This document shows positions 9,511-18,800 of a stretch of DNA of 64,000 nt, piece by piece. The stretch lies in assembly GCF_009734385.1 (NCBI RefSeq), contig NZ_CP046452.1:2046001-2110000 (forward strand). Direction: 5' to 3'. The first letter of the stretch is position 1. The number at the start of each line of letters is the position of its first letter. The DNA is from Corynebacterium kalinowskii. GTDB taxonomy: Bacteria > Actinomycetota > Actinomycetes > Mycobacteriales > Mycobacteriaceae. The notes below the pieces were generated by a model. The model worked only from the letters and a program-made list of their open reading frames with translations, was not told the DNA's origin and searched no databases. The translations under genes were made by a program, and so were the position numbers.

Positions 9511-11003
9511 CAGGCACCCGCTTTCCTAGCGATCCCACTTCCTACCAGCTCCTTTTCTGGATGTGCTGGCTCCGGAATTGGGGCTGGTTCTGGGGCTGGA
9601 GCCGGAGGTGGCTCAGGCACGTTCTGCTTTGGTGGCGGAGGCGGTTCAGGCACGTTCTGTTTCGGCGGCGGAGGCGGTTCAGGCACGTTCTGTTTCGGCG
9701 GCGGAGGCGGTTCAGGCACGTTCTGTTTCGGCGGCGGAGGCGGTTCTGCTGCCGCGGGTTCCGGTTCAGGCACAGGATTTGGCGCAGGTTCCGGAACTGG
9801 TGGTTCTGGCGGTGCCGACAGGAACTCCTCAGCGGCCATCACTAATGCTCCGATGACCGCAATCGCGATGCCGATCCCGAGAACGCTTGCGATAGAGCTA
9901 CCACCAGATTCCGGGCACTCTGGTTTGGGAGCTTCTTCCACGCACTCAGACTCCGCGGGTTCAACCTTTGTCGGTTCCACATCTTGAGCTGATGTCTCGC
10001 ATTTGTGTTCTGGCTCTGGACATGGCGCTTGGCGCTCGGGTAGCTCAACCTCCGGTTGTTTAACTCCGGGTAGTTTCAGGTCTGGTTGTTTTGCCTCGGG
10101 TGGCGTCGCAGCAGCAGGAACTGTTTTCACCGGTTCAGGTTTGTCGCATGCTGAAGCAGGCTCGAGCACGGACTTGATAGGCGCCGGAGGAGCGGAAGCA
10201 GGAACAACTGGAGCCGCTGAAGCGGGCTCAGAGGCACAAGGTGTCGCCGGTGGCGTGGCAGGTGAGGCTGCTGGTGGCGTCGATACGCCAGCCGGGGCGG
10301 TTGGGGCATCGCAGGCTGCCGGAATGTCGGAAACCTTTTCGCCGCAGATCTCGGCACCCCGCTGGATGATTGCGTTGTAGATGTCCGAGAGGCAGCGATC
10401 GCGATCCTGCGCCAGTCCGATCACGGCGTTGCCACACTCATTGACCAGGGAATCTGCCGCACAGAGGACGTCACGGTACTGGTCAGGGTTTTCGCTTTTG
10501 TCAATGAGCCCAAGCAACAAACACAGCTGCTTGACCTGGGAGTTTGTTGAAGAGCACAGGTTCTCTGCGATCGCACAGGTGGAATCTTCTGCTTCATCGA
10601 TTTTGTCGGCGCCCTCAGTAACCTCGGAGCCGAACTCCTGGGAATCACGGTCGCTACGCCACCACTCGTAGGCCTTTTCAAGCACCGTTTCGGCAACAAG
10701 ACCGCCCACCAATCCAGCGAGTGCGAGGGAAATTTTACGCAGAATATCCTTTGACTTCATGCCCTCGGGACGCCCACCGTTGGCAATGTCGCGGGTCTTA
10801 TCACGCAAAGCGTCGGTGTCGATGCCCTTGGTGCTGTCGAGTGCATCGTGGATCCGCTCGGGAGGGTGCGCTGGGCCGTTCCAATCGCCTCCCGCGGCAT
10901 TCCTCAGCGCCTCAACGGCCTCGTCGTACAGGTTCTTGGCCGACTCAGTCCCCTTGCCACCCTTACCTTTGCCTTTGCCCTTTCCACCTTTCATTTTGCC
11001 CAT
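9507..11003 (-). CDS. Membrane protein with Cys-rich domain and proline-rich repeats (Rv3439c-like position)
   Basis: The 498-residue protein has a Gly/Lys-rich start (residues 1-20), a predicted membrane segment near 90-108 (ISLALAGLVGGLVAETVLE), a domain with eight cysteines (143, 150, 161, 181, 190, 204, 220, 231), a long Ala/Pro/Glu-rich linker (about 232-380) and a second hydrophobic segment around 383-408. The tail carries four 11-residue repeats of EPPPPPKQNVP. The position next to glmM matches what I remember as Rv3439c, an Ala/Pro-rich conserved hypothetical. It starts 2 nt after the Rv3440c-like gene and is coupled to the 69-aa gene after it. Function unknown; a cell-wall-spanning role is inference. 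Confidence 0.8.
   Translation of the reverse strand: MGKMKGGKGKGKGKGGKGTESAKNLYDEAVEALRNAAGGDWNGPAHPPERIHDALDSTKGIDTDALRDKTRDIANGGRPEGMKSKDILRKISLALAGLVGGLVAETVLEKAYEWWRSDRDSQEFGSEVTEGADKIDEAEDSTCAIAENLCSSTNSQVKQLCLLLGLIDKSENPDQYRDVLCAADSLVNECGNAVIGLAQDRDRCLSDIYNAIIQRGAEICGEKVSDIPAACDAPTAPAGVSTPPAASPATPPATPCASEPASAAPVVPASAPPAPIKSVLEPASACDKPEPVKTVPAAATPPEAKQPDLKLPGVKQPEVELPERQAPCPEPEHKCETSAQDVEPTKVEPAESECVEEAPKPECPESGGSSIASVLGIGIAIAVIGALVMAAEEFLSAPPEPPVPEPAPNPVPEPEPAAAEPPPPPKQNVPEPPPPPKQNVPEPPPPPKQNVPEPPPPPKQNVPEPPPAPAPEPAPIPEPAHPEKELVGSGIARKAGAW
9616..9747 (-). repeat. Four tandem 33-bp repeats coding EPPPPPKQNVP
   Basis: Four adjacent units at 9616-9648, 9649-9681, 9682-9714 and 9715-9747, nearly identical at base level (each starts GGCACGTTCTG on the + strand). 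They encode proline-rich 11-mers near the C-terminus of the 9507-11003 protein. The near identity suggests recent expansion, so copy number may vary between strains. Confidence 0.95.
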
Positions 11004-11005
11004 CG

Positions 11006-11323
11006 CTAGCGCCCCGCAATCAATCCAGAAACCGAGCCAAGCTCACGCGAGGACGTGCCGTCTGCATCTGCTACGGTCGTCACCTCGGTGTGAGCTGCGG
11101 TTCCGACGGCCGCGGTGCGTCGCATTAGTTCCAAATTTCGGGCATGCAACGCGGTGAAGATGCGGTCGAGTGCGACGCCATGATCGCCGAAGTCCCGACC
11201 TGCGGCGGTCGCCGTATAACCCGGTATGGCCTGCTGGTGCTTGTCGATTTCGGCTTCAGTGTCGTCGACAAGCTCGCGCAACAGCCCCCTGCTCAGCGCG
11301 GTGTCAATAGCTAAATTGAACAC
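11006..11323 (-). CDS. Small helical protein, ESX-substrate-like (Rv3440c-like position)
   Basis: 105-residue, largely helical protein of WXG100/EspC-like size (MFNLAIDTALSRGLL...), without a WXG motif. Start: the frame is open from a TTG at 11347, but a GTG at 11323 has a strong AAGGGGG ribosome binding site six nt upstream, so GTG is chosen. It forms an operon with the 9507-11003 gene (2-nt gap). The gene lies where I recall Rv3440c, between glmM and the proline-rich protein. Its ribosome binding site is buried in a long hairpin (11331-11389). Secretion by the nearby ESX system is inference only. Confidence 0.75.
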   Translation of the reverse strand: MFNLAIDTALSRGLLRELVDDTEAEIDKHQQAIPGYTATAAGRDFGDHGVALDRIFTALHARNLELMRRTAAVGTAAHTEVTTVADADGTSSRELGSVSGLIAGR

Positions 11324-11330
11324 AAAAATT

Positions 11331-11389
11331 CCCCCTTGGATAGTCAAAAAGTGAAAACCCCTTCACTAGTTTTGACTGTCCAAAGGGGG
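11331..11389 (-). promoter_or_regulatory. Long hairpin sequestering the ribosome binding site of the 11006-11323 gene
   Basis: On the minus strand an arm at 11389-11362 (CCCCCTTTGGACAGTC then AAAACTAGTGAA) pairs with 11355-11331 (TTCACTTTTTGAC then TATCCAAGGGGG), with a loop of about 6 nt and few mismatches. The GGGGG of the ribosome binding site is paired with CCCCC. The stem is followed by AATTTTT, so it may also terminate glmM transcripts. Either role predicts low or regulated expression of the downstream gene. Confidence 0.8.
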
Positions 11390-11415
11390 CAAAAGGTTCC
11401 CTTTTGGTCGAAAAT

Positions 11416-12759
11416 TTACACAGCGGCTACAACGGCAGCGAGCTGACCTGCGATTCTCACGGCGGTGTCGGCATCAGCTGCCTCGACCATAACGCGGAAG
11501 ATTTCCTCGGTTCCGGAGGCCCGCAGCAGAACGCGACCGGTCTCGCCTAGCTCGTCTTCTGCAGCTTCGATTGCTGCAAGTACGCGCGGATCCCCCATGA
11601 TGATGGTTTTGTCCGTCACAGGCACGTTGATGAGCTTCTGAGGCAGCACCTTCATCGCCTCAGCGAGGATCTTCAGCGACAGCTTCGTCTCTGCCATGCG
11701 AGCCATCAGTGCCAAGCCGGTCAGCGTTCCGTCTCCGGTCGTCCCGTAATCAGGGATGACGATGTGACCGGACTGTTCGCCGCCGAGCGCGAGGTCAGAG
11801 TTGCGCAGCTCTTCAAGAACATAACGGTCGCCCACCTTGGTGGTCTTGACCTCGATGCCAGCCTCCTTCATCGCCAGCATCAGTCCGAGATTGGACATGA
11901 CAGTGGCAACCAGCGTGTTCTTGCGCAAGGAATTGTTGTCCTTCATCGCGATCGCAAGGATGGCCATGATCTGATCTCCATCAACCACGTTGCCCTCGGC
12001 ATCGACAGCCAGACAGCGGTCGGCGTCGCCATCGTGGGAAAGGCCGATGTCAGCACCATGCTTCACGACGGCCTTCTGGATCTGCTCGATGTGGGTGGAG
12101 CCACAATCCTCGTTGATGTTATAGGCATTTGGCTCGTTGTGAATAGCCACGACTTCAGCACCAGCTGCAGCATAAGCCAGTGGCGCAACTTCGGAGGCAG
12201 CGCCGTTGGCACAGTCCACGACAACCTTGATACCCGACAGGTCCGCCTTGACGGCCTGACCGAGGTGGCCTAGGTAGCGTTCCTGCGCATCTGGAGCTTC
12301 TTCGATCACGCGACCAACACCATGGCCAGTTGGACCCTGATCGACCATCGAGTTCATGTAGCTCTCGATTTCGTCCTCCACCTCATCGGCGAGCTTGTGC
12401 CCACCGGCAGCGAAGAACTTGATGCCGTTGTCCGGCATTGGGTTGTGGCTGGCAGAGATCATGACGCCCATGTCAGCACCATAATCATCAGTCAGGTATG
12501 CAACAGCCGGGGTTGGCAGCACGCCGACACGCAGCACGTCGACGCCACGGGACGCCATGCCAGCAGCCAGCGCAGCGGCGAGCATCTCACCAGAGACTCG
12601 TGGGTCACGTCCGACCACTGCAGTTGGGCGTCGCTTGGAGGTCCGGTTCTCTCGCGTCAGAACTTCCGCTGCAGCTTGCCCCAGGCGTAGCGCCAGGTTC
12701 ACGGTCAGAGTTTCATTGGCGAGTCCGCGCACGCCATCAGTGCCAAATAGTCGAGTCAT
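11416..12759 (-). CDS. glmM: Phosphoglucosamine mutase
   Basis: Converts glucosamine-6-phosphate to glucosamine-1-phosphate, following GlmS. The 447-residue form starting [12 protein letters not shown] has the catalytic phosphoserine loop [12 protein letters not shown] (Ser104), the metal loop DGDADRC and the C-terminal phosphate-binding [15 protein letters not shown]. An upstream in-frame ATG at 12768 exists, but a CATAAT hexamer ends about 8 nt before the ATG at 12759. That suggests a leaderless or near-leaderless transcript, with 12759 as the start. Confidence 0.97.
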   Translation of the reverse strand: MTRLFGTDGVRGLANETLTVNLALRLGQAAAEVLTRENRTSKRRPTAVVGRDPRVSGEMLAAALAAGMASRGVDVLRVGVLPTPAVAYLTDDYGADMGVMISASHNPMPDNGIKFFAAGGHKLADEVEDEIESYMNSMVDQGPTGHGVGRVIEEAPDAQERYLGHLGQAVKADLSGIKVVVDCANGAASEVAPLAYAAAGAEVVAIHNEPNAYNINEDCGSTHIEQIQKAVVKHGADIGLSHDGDADRCLAVDAEGNVVDGDQIMAILAIAMKDNNSLRKNTLVATVMSNLGLMLAMKEAGIEVKTTKVGDRYVLEELRNSDLALGGEQSGHIVIPDYGTTGDGTLTGLALMARMAETKLSLKILAEAMKVLPQKLINVPVTDKTIIMGDPRVLAAIEAAEDELGETGRVLLRASGTEEIFRVMVEAADADTAVRIAGQLAAVVAAV

Positions 12760-12924
12760 AAATTTCATTATGACACGGCGTTGTTTAGAAAATACTGGAA
12801 GAACCCCGATGTGACACCTTTAATTTGTTTGTTGCTATCAATTCGGGTGGGTTTTAGAGTTCTTGGGAAAGCCGATATGAATTTCTATTTTCAATAGTGA
12901 ATTACATTCACAAACACCTCAGAA

Positions 12925-12960
12925 ACGGCGAAAGCCGCCCCTGCCAGAAGCAGAAGCGGC
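12925..12960 (-). terminator. Terminator after rpsI
   Basis: About 20 nt past the rpsI stop, GCCGCTTCTGC pairs with GGCAGGGGCGGC on the minus strand, followed by TTTCGCC. Short U-tract, but the position and stem fit a terminator for the rplM-rpsI transcript. Confidence 0.65.
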
Positions 12961-12980
12961 CAAGGCCAAACAAGCGAAGA

Positions 12981-13526
12981 TTAACGCTTGGAGTACTGAG
13001 GTGCACGACGTGCCTTGTGCAGACCAGCCTTCTTACGTTCGACAGCACGAGCGTCACGGGTAAGGAAGCCAGCCTTCTTCAGGGCTGCGCGGTCAGCAGG
13101 GTTGTACGCGTTGAGCGCACGGGCGATAGCCAGACGCATTGCGCCTGCCTGGCCGGTTGGGCCGCCACCGGTGAGGTTAGCGACGATGTCGAACTGACCT
13201 TCGCGGTCGATCAGGACCAAAGGAGCCTTGATCAGCTGCTGGTGCAGCTTGTTCGGGAAGTAATCTTCCAGGGAACGGCCGTTGCACTTGAACTCGCCGG
13301 TGCCTGGCACCATGCGAACGCGAACGATGGCGCGCTTACGACGACCAACGGTCTGGATTGGGCCATCCATGACGATCGGAGCAACTTCAGCAGCCTCTTC
13401 GGTTGCCTCAGGAGCAACGATGTCGCCAATGGTGTTGGTGAACTCTTCGGTAGCAGCGGTTGCAGCAGCGATGTCTGCAGCGTCAGCCTGAAGATCCTGG
13501 TTCTCGGTTACGTTCTGTTCAGTCAT
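12981..13526 (-). CDS. rpsI: 30S ribosomal protein S9
   Basis: Small-subunit protein whose basic C-terminal tail reaches the P site; ends QYSKR as expected. 181 residues, with a poorly conserved acidic Ala/Glu-rich N-terminal extension of about 50 residues before the conserved [14 protein letters not shown], common in actinobacterial S9. The ATG overlaps the rplM stop as TAATG. Confidence 0.98.
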   Translation of the reverse strand: MTEQNVTENQDLQADAADIAAATAATEEFTNTIGDIVAPEATEEAAEVAPIVMDGPIQTVGRRKRAIVRVRMVPGTGEFKCNGRSLEDYFPNKLHQQLIKAPLVLIDREGQFDIVANLTGGGPTGQAGAMRLAIARALNAYNPADRAALKKAGFLTRDARAVERKKAGLHKARRAPQYSKR

Positions 13527-13969
13527 TACTGTGCCACCTGCTTGATCTCGAAGGTCTCAGGCTTCTGAGCAGCGTATGGGTGCTCAGCGCCAGGGAACAC
13601 GTGCAGCTTCTTCACGGATGCGCGAGTCAGCTTGTTGTGCGGCATCATGCCCTCGATTGCCTCGAAGACAACGCGCTCTGGGTGCAGTTCCATGGAGCGA
13701 CCCAGGGAAAGAGTCGTAAGGCCACCTGGGTACCCAGAGTGACGGTAGCGGAACTCGGTGTTGCGCTTGTTAGCAGAGATGTGAACCTTGTCAGCGTTGA
13801 TCACGATTACGTGGTCGCCACAGTCAACGTTTGGGGCAAAGGTTGGCTTGCCCTTGCCGCGGAGCAGGTCAGCAGCGGTTACTGCCAAGCGACCCAGAAC
13901 CACGTCAGTGGCATCGATGACGTACCACTTACGGGTAATGTCACCGCTCTTAGGGTGAAAAGTAGACAA
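13526..13969 (-). CDS. rplM: 50S ribosomal protein L13
   Basis: Early-assembling large-subunit protein, 147 residues ([31 protein letters not shown]). The start codon is TTG, fixed by AAGGAG upstream and by the conserved N-terminus. Co-transcribed and coupled with rpsI. The 257-nt leader region to the WXG100 gene holds a terminator (14117-14193) and a small GCCCATTATTGGGC hairpin that may be part of the leader. Confidence 0.98.
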   Translation of the reverse strand: MSTFHPKSGDITRKWYVIDATDVVLGRLAVTAADLLRGKGKPTFAPNVDCGDHVIVINADKVHISANKRNTEFRYRHSGYPGGLTTLSLGRSMELHPERVVFEAIEGMMPHNKLTRASVKKLHVFPGAEHPYAAQKPETFEIKQVAQ

Positions 13970-14116
13970 AATGACTCCTTATAAGTCTGTCTAGAACTGC
14001 CAGCCAAATCGCGTGTGCCAAACACTCAAAAGTTCGGCGGCCGGTGGAGACCCGAATCAGCATTGCCCAATAATGGGCGACACACACAGAGATCCAAGCC
14101 TAAGGCACCGCCCCCT

Positions 14117-14193
14117 AAAAATAAAAATCGCGCAGGTTTCACCTCCTGCTCGCCTTCCACAACGAGCATCCTTGGAGGGAAACTTGCGCGATT
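14117..14193 (-). terminator. Very long hairpin terminator downstream of the WXG100 genes
   Basis: Arms 14126-14140 and 14179-14193 (AATCGCGCA/TGCGCGATT and GTTTC/GAAAC) plus inner pairs CCTCC/GGAGG and GCTCG/CGAGC make one almost continuous stem of about 28 bp. On the minus strand it is followed by TTTTTATTTTT. It ends the ESX transcript and insulates it from rplM. Confidence 0.9.
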
Positions 14194-14226
14194 AACAGAC
14201 CCCGAGTTGTTTACAAATGTAGTTCT

Positions 14227-14517
14227 TTAGCCCCAGCTTGCTGCGGCCATGCGGTTGATGTCACCCATGCGGTCGTTGCCCTCACGCACGGTCTTGGAAA
14301 TCGTCGCCAAAATAGTGTTGAGTTCCGCGGCGGCCTTGTCCCACTTGGTCTGTGCCTCACCGTAAGCCGCAGCAGCTTCACCTTCCCAGGTGGAAACCAT
14401 CGGCTGGAGCTGAGCCTTCAAGTCGTCGAGAAGCGCGTTGATGCGACCGGAAGTGGAGTTGATATCAGAGGCAGCAGCCTCAATTTCGCCGAATTGGTAC
14501 TTGATTACAGATTCCAT
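14227..14517 (-). CDS. WXG100 protein, EsxA/ESAT-6 type
   Basis: Small helical-hairpin protein exported by type VII secretion as a dimer with its neighbour. 96 residues with the WXG turn at Trp44 (STWEGEAAAAY). AAGGGGG sits 5 nt before the ATG. Directly follows the second WXG100 gene (17-nt gap). By order it corresponds to EsxT of the mycobacterial ESX-4 locus (Rv3444c, from memory). Confidence 0.93.
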   Translation of the reverse strand: MESVIKYQFGEIEAAASDINSTSGRINALLDDLKAQLQPMVSTWEGEAAAAYGEAQTKWDKAAAELNTILATISKTVREGNDRMGDINRMAAASWG

Positions 14518-14533
14518 GTTTCCCCCTTATGTT

Positions 14534-14851
14534 TTAGAGCTTGAGGCCCTGAGATTCGATGGTGCTGAAGGAGGAAGCGTTTTCGGCTTCCATGCCCTCA
14601 AAGTTCTTGGCGTTGGAACGGATATTGTCCGAGATGTCCTGCAGCGCCTCCTGCAAGTCGCGCGCGGACGTGTTCCAGCGGTTCATCAGTCCATCAAAGC
14701 TGACCTGTGCGTTACCAGCCCAGCTGCCACGCAGTCCGTCGACGGTACCGCGTAGGCGGGTCAGTTCGCCCTGTACCTCTGCGTTGGTGCTGTCGACGCG
14801 GCCTGCTGCCGCCACCATGACATCGGCTTCAGTCCTAAAAATTTGAGTCAT
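14534..14851 (-). CDS. WXG100 protein, EsxB/CFP-10 type
   Basis: 105-residue partner of the preceding EsxA-type protein. Contains the WXG turn (RGSWAGNAQVSF) and near its C-terminus FSTIE, resembling the [YF]xxx[DE] export signal that EccC recognises. The start is the ATG at 14851 (MTQIFRTEADVM), supported by GGGGAGGG 6 nt upstream; the longer open frame upstream is not supported. Probable equivalent of EsxU (Rv3445c). Confidence 0.92.
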   Translation of the reverse strand: MTQIFRTEADVMVAAAGRVDSTNAEVQGELTRLRGTVDGLRGSWAGNAQVSFDGLMNRWNTSARDLQEALQDISDNIRSNAKNFEGMEAENASSFSTIESQGLKL

Positions 14852-14960
14852 TGTCGCCCTCCCCGAAAATGAGTGTTGTGTAGTGCGGGCCAAGTAATTT
14901 GTGCCCTCATTATGTTTAGACTCCGAAAGTGACCTAAAAGGTTCCACTTGCTGCCGAGAA

Positions 14961-15830
14961 TTATTTGAAATCGAGCGTTTCCACGGCTTTTCGGCAGGCC
15001 GCGCGATGGGACAGGGATGCCCCGGATTTGGTGTGGCACCCCACACTGAACTGGTGATCCTTGGCTACCCACGCCACCCAGTGCACTTCGGAGCCGTCGC
15101 CGGGTTCCTCGAGGTATTCCACAGTGGGTTCCCCAGGCCGAAGATTCCGGTTGGGTTGATCAGACAGCAAGGGATCATCGGTCACCATCGCTGCGATTTC
15201 CGTGCGGATTGCTGCCGCATCCACCCCAAAAATTGGGTCCACTGCGACCACGATGCGCAGCGCCGGGTCTCGTCCTGTGGCTACCAGCAGTCCCTCTTCG
15301 CGCGGCGCCATTGTGAATCCGGCCGGAACCTGCATTCGCACCCGGTCATGCTCCACGACCACCAAAGTCGCAGGTTCTGGCGCAGCCGTCGTTTCTACCT
15401 CCGGCTCTGCGACGGGCTCCTGCGCCGTCGGGGATTCGATCCCCCACCAGCTAAAACCAAGCACTGTAAAGATGACTGCCGCGATGGCGACATGAAACAA
15501 GCTCAATGAAGGAAGAGCTGCTTTGCGACGCCCCTTGGTCGGCCGTTTCAGCACTGGCGCCACCGGCTCCGCAACTTCCACGGCATCGTATGCCGCGATT
15601 CCTTTGTTGAGCAGCGTCCTTGTCAGTACCTCTACAGCTCGATCTGGACCGCGAACAGCCACTTCGATTTCGGGCCACTGTCCATCGGCCATCACCTTGA
15701 TCTGATCGACAACCGCCGCTACCGCCCATCCCGCGAGGATTCCGGAACAGGGCAGATCAAACCGGTGGATCTGTTCGCCTGCGTCGAAAATGGTGGCGCC
15801 ATCGAGCACCTCTACCTTGATGACTTTCAC
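14961..15830 (-). CDS. Type VII secretion-associated protein, Rv3446c family
   Basis: 289-residue protein with a cytoplasmic N-terminal region, one membrane helix near residues 124-145 (LFHVAIAAVIFTVLGFSW) and an extracytoplasmic C-terminal domain with two cysteines (VGCHTK, HRAACRK). This matches the C-terminal Rv3446c-type domain found only in ESX-4-like loci. Start: GTG at 15830 with AGGGGGAGAA just before it, overlapping the eccC stop as GTGA; the longer frame from 15893 lies inside eccC. Molecular role not established. Confidence 0.88.
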   Translation of the reverse strand: MKVIKVEVLDGATIFDAGEQIHRFDLPCSGILAGWAVAAVVDQIKVMADGQWPEIEVAVRGPDRAVEVLTRTLLNKGIAAYDAVEVAEPVAPVLKRPTKGRRKAALPSLSLFHVAIAAVIFTVLGFSWWGIESPTAQEPVAEPEVETTAAPEPATLVVVEHDRVRMQVPAGFTMAPREEGLLVATGRDPALRIVVAVDPIFGVDAAAIRTEIAAMVTDDPLLSDQPNRNLRPGEPTVEYLEEPGDGSEVHWVAWVAKDHQFSVGCHTKSGASLSHRAACRKAVETLDFK

Positions 15831-18800
15831 TTCTCCCCCTGGTAATAGGTCGCTACATGGCAAGCTCCGATCGTCGTTCCAGCGACCTGCCACACTCCCC
15901 TGCCCGGGATTTGGCGCGTCGGCTTCACCCCGAAGATGCGCCCCTCGTCAGCATCAGCATCGAGCAGTAGCACGCTTGGCGAGTTGTCCTTCACCGCTGC
16001 GAAGAATTGTGTGTACAGGGCGCGGCCGATGCCACCGGACTTGCGGGCAATCACGATGTGTAGGCCGATATCGCGGGAGTGTGGAATGAGCTCGATGAGC
16101 GGATGGAGGGCAGTATCCGTAATGAGGTCGGTGTCGTCGATAAGCACGTAGATCTCCGGGCCCTGCCACCAGGACCGCGCCTTGAGCTCTGCCGCTGTGA
16201 CTTCGGGGCCGGGCAATCGACTTCGGAGCGTGGTAGCAGTGTTGACAACCGCGGTGGCGATCGAATCCGCAGTGCCGCCATAGGCTGCGACCATCTCCTC
16301 CGGGAAAACATCGAGATGGCTGCGGCGCGGGTCGAGGATGACGAGACGCGCCCGGTCGCGCCCGAGCTTTGCGACGCCCTGACCAATAGTCCGCAGGAAC
16401 GTCGACTTACCTGACCCTTGGCCGCCGATGCACAGCACGTGCGGAGAGTGGTCTGGATCCCAGCCGAGGGGACCCAAATCCCGTCCGCCGATGCCGAAGA
16501 TGATGCCCTCACCAGGTCCAACGCTCGCCAGCGACAAGGTGGCTGGCAACTCTTTAAGACGTGGCACCGGTTCCATGCCGCTGCTTCGAGAGGCCAAGAT
16601 GACATGACCGATGTCTTGATTGGAAGAGTGAGCGATGAGGATCGATTCTCCGTCAGCGTTCAGCCCTCGACCAGGCTTGTTGGGGAGCTTTTGTTGGGCT
16701 TTGCGGTTGATGACCGAGTCCATGGGCTCACCGAGTCGCAGTTCGATGCGGGTACCCATGAGATCGCGAATGGCAGGGCGCACTTGGGTCCAGCGCGGGG
16801 TGCTGAGCACGAGGTGGACGCGGGAAGCGAGGCCATCAGCGGCGATAGTAACGAGCGAGTCGTAGACATCATCGAAGTCTGCAGTGAGCCCGTGCCATCC
16901 ATCAACCACCAGGTAGGTGTGGCGGTGTTCTGGCCGCTCCACCAGACCCATCACCTCGTCCACGATTCGGCGGACCTTTTCTGGCTGTGACTTGTTCGCC
17001 ACGCCCGCCACATGTGGCACCGAGGCTAGCGCGGCAAGTTCGGTACCGCTGAGGTCGAGAACGTAGAAACGCACGTTATCCGTGGAATGCGTGGCGGCGA
17101 GCGAGAGGACAAGCGTGCGCAGCGCCGTCGTTTTTCCAGAACGCGGACCGCCACAAACGGCCACATGGCCATCTCCGCCGCTGAGATCGGCGATGAAAGG
17201 ATCTTGTCGCTGCAGGTAAGGGCGATCCACCACGCCGATTGCCGCCAGATTCTCGCCGACCTGATCGGCCACACCAGCCAGTGGCAAGACCTCTGGCAGC
17301 GGCGGCAGCCACAGCTGGTGCGCGCGGTGCCTACCCAGATTGCCAGCTTCCACAATCAGTTCGCTCACGGCACCCAACACAGTGCGCGAACTGTCTAGTT
17401 CGTAGGCTGCAGAGTCTTCGTCGTCTGACTCCCATCCGGTAAACAAGCGCACCGCCGTCGGAGTCGTGCCTGTGCCGGAGACTTGTACGGGCACCGGCCC
17501 CGACACATAGCTCGCTTGGAAGCGGGTGACATCGGCGGCATCGGACTTCAGAAAGCCCGCGCCGGGCTGGGCAGGCAGATGGTAGGCGTCTACCACCCCG
17601 AGCACTTGCCTGGATTCTGAGGCCGAAAAGGTTTTCAGTCCGATGCGATAGGACAAGTGCGAGTCCAAGCCGCGGAGTCGCCCTTCCTCAAGCCGCTGAC
17701 TGGCAAGCAACAAATGCATTTGCAGGGAACGACCAAGGCGGCCCACCGCCACAAATAGATCGGCGAAATCAGGGTGCTGTCCGAGCAGCTCCGAAAACTC
17801 ATCGAGCACAATCACCAACGCTGGCAGCGGTGGCAGGTGAGGCATGGTCGTCGCCCGAGCCTTGCGATAGTCATGCACATTGGCAAAGCTTCCGGCTGCG
17901 CGGAGCACCTCCTGCCTGCGGTTAAGCTCACCACTGATCGCATCGTGCATGCGCTCGACCAGGCTCGCTTCCTCCGCCAAGTTGGTAATCACCGCCGATG
18001 TGTGCGGTAGTTCCTCTAGGCCAAGGAAAGTCGCGCCACCCTTGAAGTCCACCAGCACAAAATTCAGCTCCTCCGGGGAGTGCGTCAGCGCCAACGAGAG
18101 CACAAAACTTTTGAGCAGTTCTGACTTACCGGATCCCGTGGCTCCCACGCACAACCCGTGCGGGCCCACGCCACCATGCGCCGATTCCTTGATGTCCAGC
18201 TGTACCGGCGATCCAGTCTCACTCACGCCAATCGGCACCACAAGCTGCTGTTTGAGGGACCGTTCGCTCCTCCACAACCCCGGCGCGCTTATCGACGCCA
18301 CATCCGCGTATCCGTGTAGCCCCAAGAAATCGAGAGTCTGGCGTTTGCCTTCCTGGGGGCGTCGATAAGCGGTCATCGGACGCGCGCACTGGAGCGCGAC
18401 TGCCTCGGTGACTAAATCGGCAGAGCCAATATCCTCGAGCCCGCCTTCGGTGTGGACGGTGAGGGTTCGCGATTCGTCGGCGCTGACGGTGAGGGCGAGA
18501 CCTTCGCTGATGGCGAGAGCGCCAAGCTCACTGTGTTCATGAACTCCGACACCAATGATGCACGTCCACTGCGGGTCGAACAGATCGGCATCTTCAACCC
18601 CATCGCCTGCAACGATGAGGATCCGGAAGTGCGAATGTGACATCTCTCGGGTGTGAGGCAGCCACTTGAGCCAGTCGAAACCCACACCGCGCACTTTCAA
18701 CCCCACACATTCCGGGCCGTGGTGAAACGCCAGTTGCATGATCATGGCTCGCACCAGCTCTTCTGCAAAGGCGCCACCTACACTGACGTATCGGAAAGCT

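Noticed and set aside
9397..9987. Gly-rich open frame antisense to the Pro-rich repeats
   Set aside because: GGGGS-like glycine runs are the reverse reading of the proline repeat; the minus-strand gene fits operon structure better.
14852..15046. N-terminal extension of the EsxB-type protein
   Set aside because: WXG100 proteins are about 100 residues; the ATG at 14851 has the ribosome binding site.
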